Shown one piece after another: positions 34,304 to 39,653 of a DNA stretch of 39,653 nt (its first letter is position 1; each line of letters begins with the position of its first letter). Origin of the DNA: an uncultured Veillonella sp. Lineage in GTDB: Bacteria; Bacillota; Negativicutes; Veillonellales; Veillonellaceae. Under the pieces are notes generated by a model. The model worked only from the letters and a program-made list of their open reading frames with translations, ran no database searches and was not told where the DNA came from. Location: positions 1 to 39,653 of the forward strand of contig UQVF01000013.1 in NCBI GenBank assembly GCA_900544365.1, given 5' to 3'. Position numbers and translations under genes: made by a program.

Positions 34304-35275
34304 ATGGCTAATCAGAGATTTACCATACCTACCTATGATATGGTAGGACCTATTGTGGGACCTCAAGGGTCTCACATAAAAGTACTGGAAGAATTAGTAG
34401 CAGTGGATATATTACATCGAGATACAATGATAGATGTGACAGGTTCGGAAGAAGATGTACAGGTGGCTATAGAAGTCCTTGATGTATTGCTATATTTATT
34501 TAAAAATCACATTAAGATTACGGACCATCATGTGCGAACCACTGCTAATATGATTTTGAAAGGTGAAAAAGAGACTCTTTTTAAGCTTTATGAAGATACT
34601 ATCAATGTGACTATAAAGGGAAATCCTATTATTCCTAAAACAGTGGGTCAAAAACAGTATGTAGATAGTATCCGTCGCAATACCATAACTTTTGGTATTG
34701 GTCCTGCAGGTACGGGCAAGACCTATTTAGCAGTGGCATTAGGTGCATTTTACCTGAAAAATCGTGAAGTAGACCGTATAATATTGACGAGACCTGCTGT
34801 AGAGGCAGGGGAAAAGTTAGGGTATTTGCCGGGTGATTTACAAGAAAAAGTAGATCCTTATTTGCGCCCTCTTTATGATTCCTTACACGATATGTTCGGT
34901 GTAGAGCGTGTGCAGAAAATGCTTTTACAAGGGACCATCGAAGTAGCTCCTTTAGCATATATGCGGGGACGTACCCTAGAGAGATCCTTTGTCATCCTTG
35001 ATGAAGGGCAAAATACGACGCCAGAACAGATGAAAATGTTTTTGACGCGCTTGGGATATCAATCTAAAATGGTGGTCAATGGAGACCCTACACAAATCGA
35101 CTTACCGCCGAAAATGACATCTGGTTTGATTGAGGCAGAACAAGTGTTACAACGCATCAAAGGGATTCGATCTATTTATTTCTCTGACCAAGATGTGGTG
35201 CGTCATGATTTGGTAGGTCGTATTGTGAAAGCTTATGAAGAGTATCAACTTTCAGAGAAAGGGAAACAATCATGA
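34304..35275 (+). CDS. phoH: PhoH-like ATPase (YbeZ)
   Basis: The protein has 323 residues. The N-terminal part (about 1-70) is KH-like (IVGPQGSHIKVLEELV), and the rest is a PhoH P-loop ATPase with Walker A GPAGTGKT (133-140) and Walker B FVILDEGQNTTPEQ. In E. coli its homologue YbeZ works with YbeY in rRNA maturation, and ybeY follows here with a 4-bp overlap. The frame runs back into the previous gene to 34208, but AAAGGGAG at 34293-34300 and the family N-terminus set the start at 34304. Confidence 0.93.
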   Translation: MANQRFTIPTYDMVGPIVGPQGSHIKVLEELVAVDILHRDTMIDVTGSEEDVQVAIEVLDVLLYLFKNHIKITDHHVRTTANMILKGEKETLFKLYEDTINVTIKGNPIIPKTVGQKQYVDSIRRNTITFGIGPAGTGKTYLAVALGAFYLKNREVDRIILTRPAVEAGEKLGYLPGDLQEKVDPYLRPLYDSLHDMFGVERVQKMLLQGTIEVAPLAYMRGRTLERSFVILDEGQNTTPEQMKMFLTRLGYQSKMVVNGDPTQIDLPPKMTSGLIEAEQVLQRIKGIRSIYFSDQDVVRHDLVGRIVKAYEEYQLSEKGKQS

Positions 35276-35748
35276 TTGTAAGTATTTCCTATGATGAAGG
35301 GATAGAACAGAATAGCACTTACGAAGAGGTTATTCAGCGGTGCTGTAATGAGGTAGCTCGTGTCTATGGGTTACATGAAGCAGATGAATATAGTGTACTC
35401 CTTTGCAATAATGGAAAAATTCAAGAGTTAAACCGTGAATATCGTGACAAGGATATGCCTACGGATGTATTATCTTTTGCTCTTAATGAGGGAGATATGA
35501 CTTATACGGAAGAAGAGGGGCAATTACTAGGAGATATTGTAATATCCTTAGAGAGAGCAGCCGAGCAAGCGAAAGAGTATAATCATGATTTTATTCGTGA
35601 ACTTGCCTATTTAACTGTCCATAGCTGTTTACATATTTTAGGGTATGACCATATGACAGAGGACGATAAAAAAGAAATGCGCACAGAAGAAGAATTTGTG
35701 CTTGGTAATTTAGGTTATGTACGAGAGGATATGCCATATAATGAATAG
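35272..35748 (+). CDS. ybeY: Endoribonuclease YbeY
   Basis: The protein has 158 residues. It is a single-strand endoribonuclease for 16S rRNA 3' end maturation and ribosome quality control. The zinc site HxxxHxxxxxH is present as HSCLHILGYDH, and the conserved core NREYRDKDMPTDVLSFA is intact. Its ATG overlaps the phoH stop (ATGA), and its end overlaps the era start by 8 bp, so phoH, ybeY and era are translationally coupled. This is the standard order in Firmicutes. Confidence 0.96.
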   Translation: MIVSISYDEGIEQNSTYEEVIQRCCNEVARVYGLHEADEYSVLLCNNGKIQELNREYRDKDMPTDVLSFALNEGDMTYTEEEGQLLGDIVISLERAAEQAKEYNHDFIRELAYLTVHSCLHILGYDHMTEDDKKEMRTEEEFVLGNLGYVREDMPYNE

Positions 35749-36640
35749 TGGAAAAGGATTTAAATCAGGCTTTGTAGCCGTTGTAGGACGCCCTAATGTA
35801 GGAAAGTCTACCTTAATCAATGCCTTAATTGATGATAAAATTGTTATCGTTTCAGATAAAGCACAAACGACACGAAATCGTATTGTTTGTGTCTATACAG
35901 ATGAAAAGAAACAAATTGTATTCATGGATACACCAGGGATTCATAAGCCAAAACATAAATTAGGCGAATTTATGGTGGACCAAGCCGTAGATTCTTTGCG
36001 TGAAGTAGAGGCTGTTTTATTTGTGGTGGCAGCTAATGAAAAACGTGGTCCTGGTGACAATTTTGTCATCGAGCAGTTAAAAAAGGTCAATGTACCAGTA
36101 TTCCTAATTGTGAATAAAATTGATACTATGGAAAAGCAAGACTTGTTAGAAGCTATTGTGTCCTATGAAAATAGCTATCCTTTTGAGGCTGTGGTACCGA
36201 TTTCTGCGAAGGAAAAAGATAATATTGAAGAAGTGGTTAATTTGTTGGAAAAACATTTACCAGAAGGTCCAAAATACTTCCCAGATGATATGATTACTGA
36301 CCAACCAGAGCGGTTGATTATCTCTGATATTGTACGTGAAAAAATTCTATTACAAACCCATGATGAAATCCCTCATGCTATCGCTGTAGATGTGGATGAA
36401 ATGAAAACGAGAGAGGATGGCACCACCTATGTACGCGCGACTATCTATGTGGAACGAGATTCCCAAAAAGGGATCATTATCGGCAAACAAGGTGCTATGT
36501 TGAAAACCATTGGTAGACAAGCTCGTGGTGATGTAGAACGTTTATTGGCTACAAAAGTATTTTTAGATTTATGGGTGAAAGTGAAAAAAGACTGGCGCAA
36601 TAAATCTGGTATGTTGTCTGAATTAGGATACCGGAATTAA
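35741..36640 (+). CDS. era: GTPase Era
   Basis: The protein has 299 residues. It is a Ras-like GTPase that binds the 3' end of 16S rRNA and controls 30S assembly. G1 is GRPNVGKST (16-24), G3 is DTPG (63-66), G4 is NKID and G5 is the SAK loop. A KH domain is at the C-terminus (VERDSQKGIIIGKQGAMLK). ATG 35741 lies inside the ybeY end, with GAGAGG at 35723-35728; an upstream in-frame start at 35717 is less likely. Fifteen bp after the stop is a diverged copy of the last codons of this gene. Confidence 0.96.
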   Translation: MNSGKGFKSGFVAVVGRPNVGKSTLINALIDDKIVIVSDKAQTTRNRIVCVYTDEKKQIVFMDTPGIHKPKHKLGEFMVDQAVDSLREVEAVLFVVAANEKRGPGDNFVIEQLKKVNVPVFLIVNKIDTMEKQDLLEAIVSYENSYPFEAVVPISAKEKDNIEEVVNLLEKHLPEGPKYFPDDMITDQPERLIISDIVREKILLQTHDEIPHAIAVDVDEMKTREDGTTYVRATIYVERDSQKGIIIGKQGAMLKTIGRQARGDVERLLATKVFLDLWVKVKKDWRNKSGMLSELGYRN

Positions 36641-36643
36641 TAC

Positions 36644-36652
36644 TGATATAAT
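36644..36652 (+). promoter_or_regulatory. Extended -10 promoter candidate after era
   Basis: TGA followed by TATAAT (36647-36652) directly after the era stop, identical to the core of the promoters at 30946 and 31322. It would drive the CNNM gene through a leader of about 160 nt that contains the era remnant. Confidence 0.5.
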
Positions 36653-36654
36653 AC

Positions 36655-36691
36655 ATCTGGTATATTGTCTGAGCTTGGATGCCGGAAGTAA
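36655..36691 (+). repeat. Diverged duplicate of the era 3' end
   Basis: This stretch copies 36604-36640 at a 51-bp offset (17 codons, same frame). Translated, the original ends SGMLSELGYRN-stop and the copy reads SGILSELGCRK-stop. Most differences are silent or conservative, so the copy looks like a piece of a different era allele rather than a random repeat. It is too short to be a gene. Confidence 0.75.
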
Positions 36692-36821
36692 TGCGTAAGC
36701 CAGTTCTTTTATGGAACATCTATAAACTTTTAAGGCTCTTAGTGTACAATACATTACGTATAAAAAAGCACATGCCTCGAGATAGTGTATGCTAGCACTA
36801 ACAGAGTATGTATAGAAAGGA

Positions 36822-38156
36822 ATGATTGTTATCGATACCCCCGTCACGGGTGGCATGGTTTTATTTGCCATCTTTTGTATTTTAATTATTAGTGTATTTG
36901 TGATTAGTAAATTTTCTTTTGCTCGTCTTCGAGAAGAACATCTAGAAGATATGGATACATTGAGCGAGAGCAAAAAAGACGAATTACGTGAATTATACAA
37001 ACGACCTGAACGGTTTATGAATACATCCACCTTCTTTATTCTCTTCTTTATTGTCGTCTTAGCTGTTTATGTAGGACGCTATTTAGAAGAGGGGGCTGAT
37101 GTGGTATTACATCATTTAGGAGTTTATGATGTTATATATGCCATTGTAGTGGAATGGATTGTACTAGCATTATTTGTAGTAGTGGTGCTAATATTCGGGG
37201 AAATTATTCCCAAAGGGCTAGCATTATCCTTTCCTGAACGATATGTGGGAACTACAGTGACTATCGTTCGGTTAGCTGGAAACATTGCAATTCCTTTTGT
37301 ATATCTTGCAGAACGGATTGGCAATACGATATTGAAAGCGTTCAAAGCTCCCTATCGTACAGAAATTGACCTAGTGCACACAGAAGAAGAAATCCGAGCC
37401 TTGGTCAGCCGTAGTCATCAACAAGGTGAAATTGACCATATGGAAGGCGAGCTTATCGACAATGTATTCGACTTTGTAGACCGTATTGCGAAAGAAGTTA
37501 TGATTCCTCGGCAAGATGTAGTGTGCGTCTATACTCAAGATAGCTTTGAGGAGACTATGCATATCGTATCTTCTACAAGCCACACGAGATATCCACTGTG
37601 TTTAGAGGATAAGGATCATATCATTGGTCTTGTCCACATTAAAGACCTCATGGAGCGCCGTGAAGAAGCAAGTAAAGATTTACGTTCCATACGTCGTAAT
37701 ATTCTTGTCATTCCAGAAGTGATGAAATTATCTGTTCTATTACAGCACATGCGGACACGTCGTATTTATCAGGCTGTTGTGGTGGATGAATACGGTGGTA
37801 TGGTAGGCTTAGTCGGTTTGGAGGATATTTTAGAAGAATTGGTCGGAGATATTCAAGACGAACACGAACGTGATTTACCGGCTATTGTAGAAAATCCAAA
37901 TGGTACCTACAATTTTGCCGGAAAAGTCTTAGTGGATGAGGTGGAAGATCTGTTAGATATTTCCTTCGGTGATGTGGATGAAGATACTATCGGTGGTGTT
38001 ATCTTCGGTATCTTAGAAAGAACACCAGCCGTTGGTGATGTCATTACTGTAGATGGATATGCTTTCACGGTGACAGAAATGCAAGGCTATCGTATTGAAC
38101 GTGTCTATGCCGTGCCAGTACCGACTGATGCTGAAGACGCTGAGGAAACAAAATAA
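36822..38156 (+). CDS. CNNM/CorC-type transporter-associated protein (DUF21-CBS-CorC_HlyC)
   Basis: The protein has 444 residues. The N-terminal CNNM (DUF21) membrane domain has about four hydrophobic segments in 8-190 (with GEIIPKGLAL), then a CBS pair at about 220-345 (MIPRQDVVCVY, VVDEYGGMVGLVGLEDILEE), and a CorC_HlyC domain at about 360-435. Relatives move or regulate Mg2+ and were once annotated as hemolysins. The start is uncertain: AAAGG at 36816-36820 is only 1 nt from ATG 36822; ATT at 36825 is better spaced, and ATG 36855 has no good ribosome site. It lies between era and recO. Confidence 0.88.
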   Translation: MIVIDTPVTGGMVLFAIFCILIISVFVISKFSFARLREEHLEDMDTLSESKKDELRELYKRPERFMNTSTFFILFFIVVLAVYVGRYLEEGADVVLHHLGVYDVIYAIVVEWIVLALFVVVVLIFGEIIPKGLALSFPERYVGTTVTIVRLAGNIAIPFVYLAERIGNTILKAFKAPYRTEIDLVHTEEEIRALVSRSHQQGEIDHMEGELIDNVFDFVDRIAKEVMIPRQDVVCVYTQDSFEETMHIVSSTSHTRYPLCLEDKDHIIGLVHIKDLMERREEASKDLRSIRRNILVIPEVMKLSVLLQHMRTRRIYQAVVVDEYGGMVGLVGLEDILEELVGDIQDEHERDLPAIVENPNGTYNFAGKVLVDEVEDLLDISFGDVDEDTIGGVIFGILERTPAVGDVITVDGYAFTVTEMQGYRIERVYAVPVPTDAEDAEETK

Positions 38157-38193
38157 TTAGCATTTCTTGTAAAAGTGCAATTGAAGTTGATGT

Positions 38194-38249
38194 ATATGTA
38201 AACATATCTTTAAAGTAATCTAAGAATAGTATGCAAATATCTTAGGTTA
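38194..38249. other. Two dyads upstream of recO
   Basis: ATATGT-AA-ACATAT (38194-38207) is a perfect 14-bp palindrome. TAATCTAAGA (38216-38225) pairs with TCTTAGGTTA (38240-38249), nine of ten. Neither has a T run. They may be protein-binding sites or a weak leader fold; no clear promoter boxes are visible in this 144-bp gap. Confidence 0.4.
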
Positions 38250-38300
38250 TAGAATAAATGTTAATAGCATTGGGGTATCCTGTGTGGAGAGGATATATAG

Positions 38301-38993
38301 ATGAAAGCAAATACGTTTACTAGTGAAGCCATCGTGCTGTGGCGTAAAAAACGAAAATACTATAGTATCTATGCGTTCCTCACAAAGTTAGAAGGCATTA
38401 TACTTTGCTCTGTGCCTCATAAGCGTAAAGCTAACTATAAAGAAGCGGCTTATTTGCAACCTTTAAGCCGTTTATATTTGACAGTAGCTCCTAATGGAGA
38501 TATGTACGATATTAACCAGATAGATGGAATTTCTATACGTGATTATGAAAGCTTAGAAGATATTTCCTATGCTACTTTTAGCGGTGAATTGGTGAGTGCC
38601 TTATTTGAAAAAGGTAAATTAGACCGCGGTGTTTATACGAACATGAGTCGATTTTTGCAAGCCATACAAGATAAACCAGTTCGATTAGGATCTATTGTAT
38701 TAGGTTGGCATATGTTAAGTATTGCGGGGTTTGTTCCACAAGGACAGCATTGTGAAGATCCCCAGGCAATGGCAAGTCTTTGTGATGAAATCTATGAAAC
38801 CTGTCAATATGTAGTGAATCGAGAGCTACAACAAGGGATAGCAATGCTTTTGAACTATGATTGGATTCCTACGAAGCCGTTACGTCTTAATGCGAATCAA
38901 TGGGAACAATTAGAAATTCTTTTACGAAAGATTTTGACTTATCAACTAGGATATACATTGCATAGTATAGAGTTTTTAGAGGCAATGATATAA
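38301..38993 (+). CDS. recO: DNA repair protein RecO
   Basis: The protein has 230 residues. RecO helps load RecA on SSB-coated DNA in the RecFOR pathway. The N-terminal OB-fold part starts KANTFTSEAIVLWRKKRKYYS and has LQPLSRLYLTV, matching the RecO pattern (EAIVL ... LQPF). The C-terminal helical part is divergent and lacks the four-Cys zinc finger of many RecO proteins; only scattered Cys remain. Position downstream of era supports the call. The start follows GGAGAGG at 38285-38291. It is followed by a strong bidirectional terminator. Confidence 0.8.
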   Translation: MKANTFTSEAIVLWRKKRKYYSIYAFLTKLEGIILCSVPHKRKANYKEAAYLQPLSRLYLTVAPNGDMYDINQIDGISIRDYESLEDISYATFSGELVSALFEKGKLDRGVYTNMSRFLQAIQDKPVRLGSIVLGWHMLSIAGFVPQGQHCEDPQAMASLCDEIYETCQYVVNRELQQGIAMLLNYDWIPTKPLRLNANQWEQLEILLRKILTYQLGYTLHSIEFLEAMI

Positions 38994-38999
38994 ACAATA

Positions 39000-39025
39000 A
39001 AAACGCGGTCATATGACCGCGTTTT
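39000..39025. terminator. Bidirectional terminator between recO and the permease gene
   Basis: A perfect palindrome centred at 39012/39013 (AAAACGCGGTCAT / ATGACCGCGTTTT). T runs follow on both strands, so it can end recO on plus and the permease on minus, the genes being convergent. Confidence 0.93.
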
Positions 39026-39052
39026 GTTGTTAATACAAAATCATGGGATATA

Positions 39053-39653
39053 TTAACTTTTACTTAATTTGCTAATAATATACGCCGTAGCAATGGTTGC
39101 CAATGATGTTCCTACGATGGTAGACAAACTAGCTCCTAAGAATGGGTTGCTATCGAGGAAACGATGGTACATAACGGTACCAGATGCCCAGCAAATGATG
39201 TATAGTGTTGGACCATGGTCAAGGCGTGGACAATGACGTAAGAAGAAATAATGAGTTAATAAAATAGCAATCATAGGAGCAAATACAGATCCGATGGTAT
39301 ATAAGAATTGGATGATATTATCCATGGGATAGATGGATGCACCGATGGTGCCGATGATGGTAACAATGATACCGATGGTACGACCAGAGTATTTAGATTG
39401 CAAACTTTCAGAGGAAATACCAGCAGATAGGGCATCCATAAAAGTAGTTGTGACAGTAGAGAATACGATGATAATTAACCCACCAAATCCTAAACCAGCA
39501 TGAAGAAGAACCTTTGCAATGTTGCTTTCATTTGTATAGAGAGCAGCAGCAAGGCCTAACACATACATGACAGAACTAGTTACACCATACATAATGGCAC
39601 TAGCCGCAGTACCTGCTACAGGGTTCTTGGATAATCGAGTGTAATCGCTGATT
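39053..39653 (-). CDS. NCS1-family permease (cytosine / hydroxymethylpyrimidine type), C-terminal part
   Basis: The minus-strand frame stays open to the right edge, so the gene begins outside the window; about 199 residues are visible, ending at TAA 39053-39055. The first visible residues, ISDYTRLSKNPVAG, are the NCS1 signature (the SDYTR motif of CodB/CytX transporters). Then come about six hydrophobic segments (VMYVLGLAAALY, GLIIIVFSTVTTTFMDALSAG, TIGIIVTIIGTIGASIY, FAPMIAILLTHYFFLR and others). It likely imports a pyrimidine-type nucleobase or a thiamine precursor by ion symport. CodB versus CytX cannot be decided from this part. Confidence 0.75.
   Translation of the reverse strand, partial: ISDYTRLSKNPVAGTAASAIMYGVTSSVMYVLGLAAALYTNESNIAKVLLHAGLGFGGLIIIVFSTVTTTFMDALSAGISSESLQSKYSGRTIGIIVTIIGTIGASIYPMDNIIQFLYTIGSVFAPMIAILLTHYFFLRHCPRLDHGPTLYIICWASGTVMYHRFLDSNPFLGASLSTIVGTSLATIATAYIISKLSKS

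Overview
The window looks like a chromosome segment of a low-GC diderm Firmicute (Negativicutes), most probably Veillonella or a close relative. The housekeeping genes are Firmicute-type: pcrA-ligA, mutS2, a CcpN-like regulator with a PEP-synthase regulatory protein, and phoH-ybeY-era-recO. They sit beside an RND efflux pump with a lipoprotein adaptor, which implies an outer membrane. The genus call is inference from gene content and codon style; no rRNA is present to confirm it. All genes read left to right except the last, which enters from the right edge on the minus strand.

Layout. 1-1012: lemA end and a TPM-domain protein. 1119-1400: a monocistronic rubredoxin with its own promoter and terminator. 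1470-2293: yceD-rpmF behind a perfect consensus sigma-70 promoter. 2316-7910: a CBS-domain family II pyrophosphatase, then pcrA and ligA. 7920-11983: thioesterase-pheS-pheT with promoter and terminator. 11999-16827: a U32-family protein translationally coupled to mutS2. 16849-20243: a class A PBP and a TyrZ-type tyrS. 20457-25451: ppsA, a CcpN-like HTH-CBS regulator, the PEP-synthase kinase/phosphatase and a dGTPase-like HD protein, a gluconeogenic control unit. 25458-30591: a tandem-repeat regulatory region, a TetR gene broken by an in-frame stop, and the MFP-RND pump that TetR would be expected to repress. 30602-31334: a repeat- and RNA-rich intergenic region. 31377-36640: two radical SAM proteins and phoH-ybeY-era with overlapping ends. 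36644-38993: a CNNM/CBS protein and recO. 39053-39653: the C-terminal part of an NCS1 (cytosine/HMP-type) permease, convergent with recO across a bidirectional terminator.

The most interesting part is the gene-poor stretch after the RND pump. It holds two copies of a nested-palindrome repeat (a third lies after tyrS, in the same position relative to its gene's stop codon). Next comes a compact locus with the architecture of a type I toxin-antitoxin system: an extended -10 promoter, a leader, a very strong Shine-Dalgarno, a 25-residue cationic hydrophobic peptide, a long 3' UTR hairpin and an intrinsic terminator. The leader is almost perfectly complementary to the two arms of that terminator (27 of 28 positions pair). 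A minus-strand extended -10 promoter could drive an antisense RNA from the 3' end. None of this is experimentally shown; it is read from sequence.

Other notable points are an in-frame duplication of the last codons of era just after its stop, a 39-bp palindromic tandem repeat before the broken tetR, and a recurring TGATATAAT extended -10 element. I saw no tRNA, rRNA, CRISPR array or transposase gene.
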